Source: Sphingobium sp. AS12 (GTDB lineage Bacteria > Pseudomonadota > Alphaproteobacteria > Sphingomonadales > Sphingomonadaceae). Taken from it: 64,000 nucleotides of DNA. The notes beneath the pieces are model-generated. The model was not told where the DNA came from. It did not search any database and saw nothing but the letters and a program-made list of their open reading frames with translations. Positions 50,384 to 58,659 of this stretch are shown in pieces; position 1 is the stretch's first letter; each line of letters starts with the position of its first letter. The position numbers and the translations under genes are program-made. The DNA lies in contig NZ_JAHRGM010000024.1 of NCBI RefSeq assembly GCF_019097845.1, forward strand, positions 186,001-250,000, read 5' to 3'.

Positions 50384-50772
50384 CGACGCCAGCTTCAAGT
50401 GATGAAAATCCACTGGAAGGGATTGATCAGCGTCGGGACTTCGCCAGCATGTATGCTATCGACTGATCCCCGCTACCCGATCAAGCGCTGGCGATCGGGT
50501 CAGCGCTTAAGCCTACGATAACCGTGCGGTAAAGCCGTCAAATGTTTTCTGATTGTTTGCGATATGATCTCGGAATATACTAACGCACAAAATGGAAAAA
50601 CGGCGAAAATCCGCGACTTCACACGCCTCCCAAGCTTGTTTTGTGGGTTAGGTGACAACGGCCTAAAATGCCAAAGAAAGGTTATCCATGACCACGGAGT
50701 TCTGCGTGGTTGGGTCCTATATTTTGCGGATGGTTGTCCAACGTAACTTTCTGAAATCATGAAATTCAGGCG
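50384..50772. other. AT-richer gene-free stretch before attR
   Basis: About 390 bases with no convincing gene; the two short open frames (50500-50760 minus, 50564-50746 plus) lack ribosome sites and protein-like composition. It holds two overlapping hairpins at 50475-50508 and the P'-arm side of the attachment site. Confidence 0.55.
50475..50508. repeat. Two interlocked 8-bp inverted repeats (A-B-A'-B')
   Basis: ACCCGATC (50475-50482), AAGCGCTG (50483-50490), GC, GATCGGGT (50493-50500), CAGCGCTT (50501-50508). The first pairs with the third and the second with the fourth, both perfectly. The two hairpins exclude each other. Confidence 0.7.
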
Positions 50773-50791
50773 GTCACGCCGGGGTCACCAT
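50773..50791 (+). repeat. attR core of the prophage
   Basis: Exact 19-bp copy of the attL core. Chromosomal sequence resumes immediately after. The element between the cores is 45.9 kb. Confidence 0.95.
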
Positions 50792-50813
50792 TCACCATTG
50801 ATCGAGGTCAGGG

Positions 50814-50841
50814 GCCGGGCGCGTGGTTCCACGCGCCCGGC
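50814..50841 (-). terminator. Strong hairpin downstream of the aldolase gene
   Basis: GCCGGGCGCGTGG (50814-50826), TT, CCACGCGCCCGGC (50829-50841). A 13-bp perfect inverted repeat ten bases after the aldolase stop on the minus strand. There is no T tract, but the position fits a terminator. Confidence 0.65.
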
Positions 50842-50850
50842 GACCATGGA

Positions 50851-51504
50851 TCAGAGGATCGTCTGACCGGTCTTTTCCCAGTCGGCCAGAAAGCCTGCAA
50901 TACCCTTGTCGGTCAGGACATGGTTGAACAGCGCCTTGATGACGGCGGGCGGCGCGGTCATGACGTCGGCGCCGATCCGCGCGCTTTCCAGCACATGGAT
51001 GGGGTGGCGGACCGAAGCGACCAGAATTTCGGTGTCGAAACCGTAATTGTCGTAGATCAGGCGGATGTCCTGAATGAGGGCCATGCCGTCAAAGCCATTA
51101 TCGTCATGACGGCCGACGAAGGGCGAAATGAAGCTGGCGCCGGCCTTGGCCGCAAGCAGCGCCTGATTGGCCGAGAAGCACAGCGTGACGTTCACTTGGC
51201 AGCCATCATCGGTCAGCGCCTTGCAGGTCTTGAGGCCGTCGATCGTCAGCGGCACCTTGATGCAGACATTGGGCGCGATCTTCCGCAGGACGGCTGCTTC
51301 CTTCATCATCGTCTCATGATCGAGCGCGACGACTTCGGCGGAGACGGGACCATCGACCAGCTCGCATATTTCCCCGACCACTTCCAGGAACTTGCGGCCC
51401 GACTTGTGGATCAGCGACGGGTTGGTGGTGACGCCGTCGAGCAGGCCGGTGGCGGCGAGGTCGCGGATTTCGGCAGTGTCGGCGGTATCGACAAAGAATT
51501 TCAT
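50851..51504 (-). CDS. Fructose-6-phosphate aldolase / short transaldolase
   Basis: A 217-aa protein of the TalC/Fsa subfamily. Marks: [32 protein letters not shown], Schiff-base Lys83 in [46 protein letters not shown] and [12 protein letters not shown]. Transaldolase activity (pentose phosphate pathway) is more common in this subfamily than Fsa activity; the two are hard to separate by eye. Confidence 0.92.
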   Translation of the reverse strand: MKFFVDTADTAEIRDLAATGLLDGVTTNPSLIHKSGRKFLEVVGEICELVDGPVSAEVVALDHETMMKEAAVLRKIAPNVCIKVPLTIDGLKTCKALTDDGCQVNVTLCFSANQALLAAKAGASFISPFVGRHDDNGFDGMALIQDIRLIYDNYGFDTEILVASVRHPIHVLESARIGADVMTAPPAVIKALFNHVLTDKGIAGFLADWEKTGQTIL

Positions 51505-51636
51505 GGGATGCGGCTCCGGGGATAGGCGAATCCGGTTCCTTTAGCGGCTGGCGGGGGGATTGGCCATGTCGGATCGGGTGATTGTATCGCTGGATCAGGA
51601 CGGTTACAGCGCGGGCACCCTTCCAAAGGACCAGAC

Positions 51637-52299
51637 ATGCTCCGCTTATTGCACTTCTGCCTGCTCGCAGGCGTCCTGCCGGCCATGGCGATCGCATCGC
51701 CCGCCATCGCCGCGACCCAGGAATCGCAAATGTGGATCACGGAAACGGCGACGATCCGGGCCAGCAAGGCCGATCTGGTGACGATCGATTCCAGCCAGCG
51801 CGCCCGATCCGACGCGGGCAGTGGGGGTGAGCAGTTTCTGGCGCGGATCGCGATCGACCATCGCCTGACCCCGCTGGTGCAGGTGGGCGGCGGCTTCGCC
51901 TATCTGAAGAGCGAGGTCGATCAGGAATTACGCTTCCATCAGCAGGTAACGCTGAGCAAAGGCATGTGGCTGGCCCGCACCCGGATGGAGCAGCGTTTCT
52001 TCGACAATGCCGACGCCGCCAGTTGGCGGCTGCGCCAGCGTGTGCAGGCCAGTGTGCCGCTGGACCGGGCGAAAAAATGGACCGCGATCGCCGCGACAGA
52101 AATATTCTTTCACCTCAACCGCGCACGGCCCAGCGACAAGACCGGGCTTGCGACAATGCGGCACCAGATCGGCCTGCGCCATCCGATCAGCGATCATGTG
52201 GACGCGCAATTGCTCTATATGCGGCAGCAGAATTTCCGCGACGGTCGGCCCGATGTCGTCGCGCACATCCCATGGCTGACGCTAAGCGTGCGAATGTAG
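51637..52299 (+). CDS. DUF2490 family outer-membrane-like protein
   Basis: A 220-aa protein with a signal peptide (MLRLLHFCLLAGVLPAMAIA...AIAA, cleaved near 25). The rest is amphipathic beta strands (FLARIAIDHRLTPLVQVGGG, WTAIAATEIFFHLNRARP) ending in LTLSVRM, where a terminal hydrophobic pattern fits a small beta barrel. DUF2490 members have no known function. A 7-bp hairpin (52299-52319) follows its stop. Confidence 0.82.
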   Translation: MLRLLHFCLLAGVLPAMAIASPAIAATQESQMWITETATIRASKADLVTIDSSQRARSDAGSGGEQFLARIAIDHRLTPLVQVGGGFAYLKSEVDQELRFHQQVTLSKGMWLARTRMEQRFFDNADAASWRLRQRVQASVPLDRAKKWTAIAATEIFFHLNRARPSDKTGLATMRHQIGLRHPISDHVDAQLLYMRQQNFRDGRPDVVAHIPWLTLSVRM

Positions 52300-52319
52300 G
52301 CAGGCGGCATTTGCCTGCC
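52299..52319. terminator. Hairpin after the DUF2490 gene
   Basis: GGCAGGC (52299-52305), loop GGCATTT, GCCTGCC (52313-52319), beginning at the stop codon. No T run; possible weak terminator ahead of priA. Confidence 0.45.
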
Positions 52320-52344
52320 GGGCGCCAGGCGCTAAGGACGGGGC

Positions 52345-54513
52345 ATGTCCCGCGCCCGTGTCCTCCTGCTCAACGCTGCCCTGGGGCCGCTCGACTATCG
52401 CGTACCGCACGGGATGAGTGTCAAGCCCGGCAGCATCGTCGTTGCGCCGCTTGGACCCCGCCAGCTGGTCGGCGTGGTGTGGGAGGAAGATAGTTTCCCC
52501 GATGTGGACAGCGTGGGCGACAATCGGCTGCGCAACCTGATCGAAGTGGTGGATGCCCCGCCCTTGCCCGAAACGCTGCGGCGGCTGATCGAATGGACGG
52601 CGGACTATTATCTGTCGCCCCCTGCCGCCGTGCTGCGGATGGCGCTGGCGTCGATGGCGGCGCTGGAGGGGACGCGCACCGTCATCGAATATAAGGCCAA
52701 TGGCCGCCAGCCCGATCGCATGACCGACCAGCGCGCGCAGGCGCTGGAGCGGATCGGGGAGCGGCAGGGGCTGATTCGCGAACTGGCGCTGATCGGCGGC
52801 GTGAGCGACGCGGTGATTCGCGGCCTCATCAAGCAGGATATATTCGACGCCATTGAAGTGAGCGTGGACACCCCCTTCCCCGCGCCCGACCCGGACCATG
52901 CCCCGCCCGCCTTGTCGGCAGCGCAGGCGGACGCGGCAACGACGATGGCGGACGCCGTGCGCGCGCATGATTTTGCGCCCTTCCTGCTCGATGGCGTGAC
53001 CGGATCGGGCAAGACCGAGGTCTATTTTGAGGCGATCGCCGCCGCCATCCGCGCCGACGCCCAAGTGCTGGTGCTGCTGCCCGAAATCGCGCTGACCGAG
53101 CCGTTTCTGGAGCGGTTCGAGGCACGGTTCGGCACGATCCCGGTCAACTGGCATAGCGGCCTGCGCCAGACCGAGCGGCGGCGGGCGTGGCGGGCGATTG
53201 CCAGCGGACAGGCACAGGTGGTGGTCGGCGCGCGGTCGGCGCTATTCCTCCCCTATCCGAAGCTCGGCCTGATCGTCGTTGATGAGGCGCATGAGGCGAG
53301 CTTCAAGCAGGAGGATGGCGTCCATTATCACGCCCGCGACGTGGCAGTGATGCGTGGCCTGATCGAAAAATTCCCGGTCATCCTGGCGTCGGCCACTCCG
53401 GCGATCGAAACGCGCCATCAGGTCGAACTCGGCCGCTATCGCGAGATCAAACTGCCCTCACGCTATGGCGGGGCGGAGATGCCCGCGATCGAAGGCATCA
53501 ACCTGCTGACTGATCCGCCCGAACGCGGCCGCTGGATCGCGCCGCCTTTGGTCAAGGCGATCGACGAGGTGATGGCTAAGGGCGAGCAGAGCCTGCTCTT
53601 CCTCAACCGGCGCGGCTATGCGCCGCTGACGCTGTGCCGCCATTGCGGCTATCGGTTCCAATGCCCCAATTGCACCGCCTGGATGGTCGAGCATCGGCTG
53701 ACCCACAGGCTGGCCTGCCACCATTGCGGCCATGTCGTCCCCGCGCCGCGCTTCTGCCCGGAGTGTAAGGAGGAAGATAGCCTGGTCGCCTGCGGGCCGG
53801 GGGTGGAACGGATCGCCGATGAGGTGAAGGCGCTATGGCCACAGGCGCGCACCGCCATCGTCACGTCCGACACTTTGTTTTCGCCCGCCAGGGTCGCTGA
53901 TTTTGTGAAGTCCGTGGAGGCGGGCGATGTCGATATCATCGTCGGCACGCAACTCGTCACCAAGGGCTATCATTTCCCCAACCTGACATTGGTGGGGGTG
54001 ATCGACGCCGATCTGGGGCTGGAGGGCGGCGATCTGCGCGCGTCGGAGCGGACCTTCCAGCAGATCATGCAGGTGGCCGGACGAGCGGGACGCGGGCAGA
54101 AGCCGGGACGGGTATTCATCCAGACGCGGATGCCCGAAGGCGAAGTGATCAAGACGCTGATCGAGGGCGATACCGAGCGATTCTATGCGGTTGAGACGGA
54201 GAATAGACGCCGCGCCAACGCACCGCCCTTTGGCCGTTTCGCCGCGATCATCATTTCGAGCGAGGATGCCGATGAGGCAGCGCAGGTCGCGCGGCTGATC
54301 GGCAAGTCGGCCCCGCTGATCGAAGGGATGCGGGTCTATGGCCCTGCCCCTGCGCCGCTCTCCGTCCTGCGCGGGCGCCATCGCCACCGGCTGCTGATCC
54401 ACGCCAAGCGGCAGATCGACATACAGGCGGCGATCCGCGAATGGCTGGGCAATATCGTGTGGAAATCCAGCACCCGCGTGGCGGTGGATGTCGATCCCTA
54501 TAGTTTCATGTGA
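52345..54513 (+). CDS. priA: Primosomal protein N' (replication restart helicase PriA)
   Basis: A 722-aa protein. The N-terminal 3'-DNA-binding part is residues 1-110. Walker A is GVTGSGKTEVYF, Walker B/DEAH is IVVDEAHEASFK. The two zinc sites are seen in LCRHCGYRFQCPNC and LACHHCGHVVPAPRFCPEC. Motifs V/VI include GTQLVTKGYHFPNLTLVGVI and QVAGRAGRG. PriA reloads DnaB at stalled forks. Its stop overlaps the next gene's ATG. Confidence 0.97.
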   Translation: MSRARVLLLNAALGPLDYRVPHGMSVKPGSIVVAPLGPRQLVGVVWEEDSFPDVDSVGDNRLRNLIEVVDAPPLPETLRRLIEWTADYYLSPPAAVLRMALASMAALEGTRTVIEYKANGRQPDRMTDQRAQALERIGERQGLIRELALIGGVSDAVIRGLIKQDIFDAIEVSVDTPFPAPDPDHAPPALSAAQADAATTMADAVRAHDFAPFLLDGVTGSGKTEVYFEAIAAAIRADAQVLVLLPEIALTEPFLERFEARFGTIPVNWHSGLRQTERRRAWRAIASGQAQVVVGARSALFLPYPKLGLIVVDEAHEASFKQEDGVHYHARDVAVMRGLIEKFPVILASATPAIETRHQVELGRYREIKLPSRYGGAEMPAIEGINLLTDPPERGRWIAPPLVKAIDEVMAKGEQSLLFLNRRGYAPLTLCRHCGYRFQCPNCTAWMVEHRLTHRLACHHCGHVVPAPRFCPECKEEDSLVACGPGVERIADEVKALWPQARTAIVTSDTLFSPARVADFVKSVEAGDVDIIVGTQLVTKGYHFPNLTLVGVIDADLGLEGGDLRASERTFQQIMQVAGRAGRGQKPGRVFIQTRMPEGEVIKTLIEGDTERFYAVETENRRRANAPPFGRFAAIIISSEDADEAAQVARLIGKSAPLIEGMRVYGPAPAPLSVLRGRHRHRLLIHAKRQIDIQAAIREWLGNIVWKSSTRVAVDVDPYSFM

Positions 54514-54734
54514 TGGATACGCCAGTTGCCAGCCCTTGCCGTAACCTCTGTGCGCTGGACGCAGCACGTATCTGCGTCGGGTGCGGGCGCACGATCGACG
54601 AGATCGTCCATTGGCGCAGCATGGGCGACGAAGCGCGCGCCGCCGTCATGGCGCGGGTGCGGGATTTCCCGGTTTCTTCGCCTTCTCCCCCGACTTCTCC
54701 GCTGCCTGGGCGTCCAGCTCCGCCTTCAACCTGA
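54513..54734 (+). CDS. DUF1289 domain protein
   Basis: A 73-aa protein. The signature is clear: SPCRNLCALDAARICVGCGR, then TIDEIVHWRSM, with four Cys in the family spacing, probably binding a metal. ATG overlaps the priA stop. The Pro/Ser-rich tail (from about residue 52) runs antisense over the last 89 bases of the convergent metallopeptidase-like gene. Confidence 0.85.
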   Translation: MDTPVASPCRNLCALDAARICVGCGRTIDEIVHWRSMGDEARAAVMARVRDFPVSSPSPPTSPLPGRPAPPST

Positions 54735-56172
54735 TCGCCGCCTCACGCATGTCCGATGCGTGGGGCGAATAGGCGATGGGATCGAGCAGCAGCGAGGCGG
54801 TGGCATAGTCGCCCCGCGCCGCCATCGCGTGGACGAAATTGAAGCGATAGCCCGAGCTTTGCGGCAACAGGGTGAAGGCCTTGTACAGGCCATCATAGCC
54901 AAGGTCGGGCATCTTCCCCCCGCGCATCGCATGATAGCGGTAGAAGAGCGCCAGCGGCACCGGGTCTTCCGTATCGGCGCGGTTGGCGCGGACGATGGCG
55001 GTCAGCGCCGCCTTCCAATCCTCCGCCTTGTCGCTGTCATGCGCACGCTCTAGCAGGACTTGCGCACGGACCGCATGAGCGCGCGACAATGTGGCGTCGA
55101 GCGCGATCGCCCGGTCGGCATCGGCCAGCGCTGCGTCCTTCTGTTCCGCCGCCCATTCCGCTTCCGCCAACAGCGCGGCGGCATAGGCGGAATCGGGAAA
55201 TTTGCTGGCAGTCACGCGGATGGCCGTGACGATGGCGGGGAGTTCATCGGCCTTCGGGTGATAGATGAGCCGCAACTCATCCTCGACCAGCGCGCCTTGC
55301 GCGGCATCCACCGGGCTGACGACGATCTCGCCAATCTTCATCTCGTTCGATTTGAGCGATGACGCCGACAGGCGGTGGCGCATATAGGCTTTGAGATCCT
55401 TTTCCAGACCGTCAAGCCCGCCCTCAAAATAGCTGTCAGGCGACCGGTCCGGCACGCCTCGCACCAAATCCTCCAAATAGCTGGCGATTTCCTTGCGGCG
55501 TTCCGTCTTGTTATATTGATAAAAGTGGGTGAGCAGCCAGGCGGTGCCATAATAACGGTCACCGTCACGCCGGCTGAGATCACCCGTGTCACGGGCAAAC
55601 AGATATTTGACCGGATAGGGCTGGCCCAGCACCAGTCCGGGCAACCGAGCCATTGGCACATGGCCAAACTCGATCGCGCCACTTTTAGGGAATTTCACGA
55701 CCGAGAAAAACTCGGCAAATCCCTCGACATACCAGGCGGGATAGGCTGCCGGGAAATGGTGCAGCATGAAATGGTGGGTATATTCGTGGAAGAGGATTTC
55801 CTCCGCGCCGAAATCAAATTTGCCGGTCTTGTCACCGCGCGCCAGCACAGCAAAGGCGGTGCGGTCGGACGTAGTGTAAAAGCCGCCAATATTCGGATTG
55901 CCAGCGAGCTTTTGCACCTTCCGGTCGTTCGACAGGAGATAGACCAACACCGGGCTGCCCTGTTCAGGATCGGTCACATTGTACAGCCGTCGTAGCAGAA
56001 AATCGAACTTCTCCAGCCGTTCGGCAAAGCCGCGCAGCTTTTCGTCATTGCCCTCGCTGTAAACGGTAAAGTGGCGGCTTTTTGCCTGCCACCACGCTGC
56101 CTGTGCCGTGCCGGGCAGCGCCGTCCAGGTCAGCATCATGGCCAGAATGGCCTTTGCCGTTGCCCGCATCAT
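54646..56172 (-). CDS. Periplasmic zinc-metallopeptidase-like TPR protein
   Basis: A 508-aa protein from ATG 56172 with a signal peptide (cleaved after GTAQA, about 25). A gluzincin-type zinc motif HEYTH (129-133) and a third ligand candidate Glu150/154 (WYVEGFAEFF) are present. The C-terminal half is a TPR-like helical repeat (SAYAAALLAEAEWAAEQKDA; HAVRAQVLLERAHDSD). The longer start at 56220 has no added support. Substrate unknown. Confidence 0.82.
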   Translation of the reverse strand: MMRATAKAILAMMLTWTALPGTAQAAWWQAKSRHFTVYSEGNDEKLRGFAERLEKFDFLLRRLYNVTDPEQGSPVLVYLLSNDRKVQKLAGNPNIGGFYTTSDRTAFAVLARGDKTGKFDFGAEEILFHEYTHHFMLHHFPAAYPAWYVEGFAEFFSVVKFPKSGAIEFGHVPMARLPGLVLGQPYPVKYLFARDTGDLSRRDGDRYYGTAWLLTHFYQYNKTERRKEIASYLEDLVRGVPDRSPDSYFEGGLDGLEKDLKAYMRHRLSASSLKSNEMKIGEIVVSPVDAAQGALVEDELRLIYHPKADELPAIVTAIRVTASKFPDSAYAAALLAEAEWAAEQKDAALADADRAIALDATLSRAHAVRAQVLLERAHDSDKAEDWKAALTAIVRANRADTEDPVPLALFYRYHAMRGGKMPDLGYDGLYKAFTLLPQSSGYRFNFVHAMAARGDYATASLLLDPIAYSPHASDMREAAIRLKAELDAQAAEKSGEKAKKPGNPAPAP

Positions 56173-56264
56173 CCCGCTCCCTTGCAATATCCCCGGTTTA
56201 AGAATGGCGGAGAAGGGCATGAATGGAAAGGAAATTCCATCTCGACCTGTTCCGATAGGGTCGA

Positions 56265-56759
56265 TCAGGGGCGGATCGCATCGGCCGGTGACACGATCAC
56301 CACCACGCGGCGATTTTCGCGGCGGCCATCGACAGAGCGGTTGCTGTCCACCGGTATGCGCGCGCCCATGCCCACCACCCGGAGAGCGCCCTGCGCCATG
56401 CCTCCGCTGTGCAGCGCGTCGGCGACCGCCTGCGCGCGTTTCAGCGACAGCGCATCATTATAGCTGGCAGATCCGGTTGAATCGGTGTGACCTTCCACCC
56501 GCGCGCCGCGAATGTCGACGGCCACCAGCGTCTGGGCCATACGCCCGATCACGACATGCTGGGCCGGAATCAGCACGCTTTCATCGGTAGCGAACAGCAG
56601 CCGGTCGGCCATGCCGAACTGCCAGCCATCGCCGACCGGTTCAAACCCGTTTTGCCGGAGCGTCGCCTGCTGGCGCGGGGTAAAGCCACCGCGATCAGGA
56701 ACAGTCTGACACCCGGTCAGGGCCAGAGTTGCGATCAGCAGGGAGAGAATTGGGCGCAT
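56265..56759 (-). CDS. OmpA-domain lipoprotein, YfiB-like
   Basis: A 164-aa protein. Lipoprotein signal MRPILSLLIATLALTGC (Cys17). An OmpA-type peptidoglycan-binding domain follows: VEGHTDSTGSASYNDALSLK with RAQAVADAL and GMGARIPVDSNRSVDGRREN-type motif. It is third in the yfiR-yfiN-yfiB-like set. In Pseudomonas YfiB senses the envelope and releases YfiN from YfiR. Confidence 0.85.
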   Translation of the reverse strand: MRPILSLLIATLALTGCQTVPDRGGFTPRQQATLRQNGFEPVGDGWQFGMADRLLFATDESVLIPAQHVVIGRMAQTLVAVDIRGARVEGHTDSTGSASYNDALSLKRAQAVADALHSGGMAQGALRVVGMGARIPVDSNRSVDGRRENRRVVVIVSPADAIRP

Positions 56760-56771
56760 AACGAATATCCG

Positions 56772-57995
56772 TCAATCAGTGGTTGCGTGGCGGCGTCCCT
56801 TGGCCGCGTACATGGCCGCGTCGGCGTGACGCAGCAGATCGCGCGGGTCGGCGCTGTCCTGCGGATATAGCGCCCAGCCAAGGCTGAGCGACGACTGGAT
56901 GCTCTGGCCACTGGGCAGCATGATCGGCTGCTCCATGCCAGTGTCGATCCGCGCGGCAAGTGCCTCCACCACCTCGCGGGTCGTGTCCGATGCCAGGATC
57001 AGCGCAAATTCGTCTCCGCCCAACCGGAAAGCCAGGTCGCCATTGCGCAGGGCGGCGCGCAGCCGCGCGGCGATGACGATCAGCATTACGTCGCCCGCAT
57101 CATGGCCATGGCCGTCATTGACCTGTTTGAAGCGGTTTACGTCGGCGTAGATGATCGCAAAGCCTTGACCGGTCTGTTCCGCCGCTTCGACCGATGCCGC
57201 CAACTGGCGCTCGAACATGGCGCGATTACCAAGACCGGTGAGCGGATCGCGCGTCGCCTGATGCTCCAGCTGACGGTTTTCGGACAGAAGGCCTGCGTGC
57301 CATTGCTGCAATTCGTCCAGCAATGCATTGAAATCACGCGCCAGTTGATCGACTTCGGCGATGTCTGCACCCGGCACGCGCATGTCAAAGCGCCTGTCCA
57401 CGCGCACGGCATGGGCAACATCGGCGATCTGCGCCAGCGGCCCGGTCACATCCTTTTGCAGCCGACGCGCCAATATCTGCGTGGCGATGACGGTCAGGCC
57501 CAGGCAGGCCAGTGCGATAACGACGCCCGACAGCAAATAGCGACCGATCGCACCGGCATCGCCATGGACGGTCAGCCGGGCGATAATGTCTCGGCCATGG
57601 CGGACTGGCTCCGTCACGGGCGATGGCCAGAGCAATTTCTCTGCCGTCGCCTCCAGGCGCGCCATTGCCCCAGCGTCGGGCCTGATCCAGCGCGTCATCA
57701 ACCGTCCCTGATTGTCGCGTACCTCGACCAGGCGCACACCCTGGCCATTGGCAACCATCGCGATGCCGTCCTGCGCCGCCGCCATGTCATCGAACAAAAG
57801 CGCAGGCTCAATCGTGTAGCTGGCAGTGCGGGCTACCAGCGCCAGATTGCGTTCGGCATAATCGCGCATGATCAGGACGCCCGCTGCGATCAGGGTCACG
57901 CCCGCCATCAGCACGGCAAACAGGATGAGACGTGTGTGAACCCGCGCCAATATATGACGCAGGGTTGGCATGAGTGGGGCAGCCGGACGGGTCAT
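56772..57995 (-). CDS. Membrane diguanylate cyclase, YfiN/TpbB-like
   Basis: A 407-aa protein. TM1 is at about 22-42, a periplasmic PAS-like sensor at 45-150, TM2 at about 155-180, then a HAMP region (RRLQKDVTGPLAQIADVAHA). The GGDEF domain has GGDEF at 326-330 and an intact RxxD I-site (RNGD), so product inhibition is expected. Gene order with yfiR and yfiB supports a YfiN role: c-di-GMP made in response to envelope state. Confidence 0.9.
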   Translation of the reverse strand: MTRPAAPLMPTLRHILARVHTRLILFAVLMAGVTLIAAGVLIMRDYAERNLALVARTASYTIEPALLFDDMAAAQDGIAMVANGQGVRLVEVRDNQGRLMTRWIRPDAGAMARLEATAEKLLWPSPVTEPVRHGRDIIARLTVHGDAGAIGRYLLSGVVIALACLGLTVIATQILARRLQKDVTGPLAQIADVAHAVRVDRRFDMRVPGADIAEVDQLARDFNALLDELQQWHAGLLSENRQLEHQATRDPLTGLGNRAMFERQLAASVEAAEQTGQGFAIIYADVNRFKQVNDGHGHDAGDVMLIVIAARLRAALRNGDLAFRLGGDEFALILASDTTREVVEALAARIDTGMEQPIMLPSGQSIQSSLSLGWALYPQDSADPRDLLRHADAAMYAAKGRRHATTD

Positions 57996-57999
57996 GGCC

Positions 58000-58545
58000 T
58001 CAATAGCCCCCTTTCGACAGGCGCAATACGCGGGGATCTATCCGTACGGACGATCGTGACACGGCATCGATATTGAGCTGGAAATTGAGCGCTTGCGGCG
58101 TGAAGAGCAGGCAGAACATCGCACCGCTGCGGCAATCGGCATCGGCCTCCGCGATCGTCACCACCGCCGCGCCCCGCACCGCTGTCAAAAGCCGCCGATT
58201 GTCGAGCGCCGCCATCCGACCGATATAGAGAGCGTCGCACTGCGTCGCTGCGGCCGGATCAGGCAAGCGGCTCACCTGCACGCGCGCGCCGTTGGACAGG
58301 CTGATCTCGTCCAGTTGGCCGGCATGATCGGCCACGCCAACAACGCACAGATGCACCAGCGTTTTTTCAACAGGCCAGCGGGTAAATTCCAGTATCGCGT
58401 CGGTCATCCGCGCCGCACCCGCGGCCATGCGATCAGAACCCGACCCCAGCGGCATCATGGCTGGCTGGAACACCGGCGCTGCCATCGCCGCGATCGGTGC
58501 CAGCAGCAAAAGCCAAAACAGCAGAAGTCGCAATCCCCGCCCCAA
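58000..58545 (-). CDS. YfiR-like periplasmic regulator
   Basis: A 181-aa protein with a signal peptide ending APIAAMA (about 22). YfiR family features: LEFTRWPVEKTLVHLCVVG, CDALYIGRMAA, AVVTIAEADADCRSGAMFCL and LNFQLNIDAVSRSSVRIDPR with the ending VLRLSKGG. Paired Cys are present as in the Pseudomonas protein, which uses disulfides to sense redox. It starts the three-gene operon. Confidence 0.88.
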   Translation of the reverse strand: MGRGLRLLLFWLLLLAPIAAMAAPVFQPAMMPLGSGSDRMAAGAARMTDAILEFTRWPVEKTLVHLCVVGVADHAGQLDEISLSNGARVQVSRLPDPAAATQCDALYIGRMAALDNRRLLTAVRGAAVVTIAEADADCRSGAMFCLLFTPQALNFQLNIDAVSRSSVRIDPRVLRLSKGGY

Positions 58546-58659
58546 CCCAGCGAGCCGTGATGCGGCCCGATGCTTAGTTAATCAGCCGTAAAAATCGACC
58601 AAATAGTCACGGAGTCAAGCGCTTGTGACGTTATCGTTCCGATATTGGTGGATATTCGA

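Noticed and set aside
50500..50760. Possible small genes on both strands before attR
   Set aside because: The two overlapping short frames have no ribosome sites, odd composition and no similarity that I can see.
4841..50791. CRISPR array or insertion sequence within the prophage
   Set aside because: No regularly spaced repeats with unique spacers and no transposase-like gene were seen.
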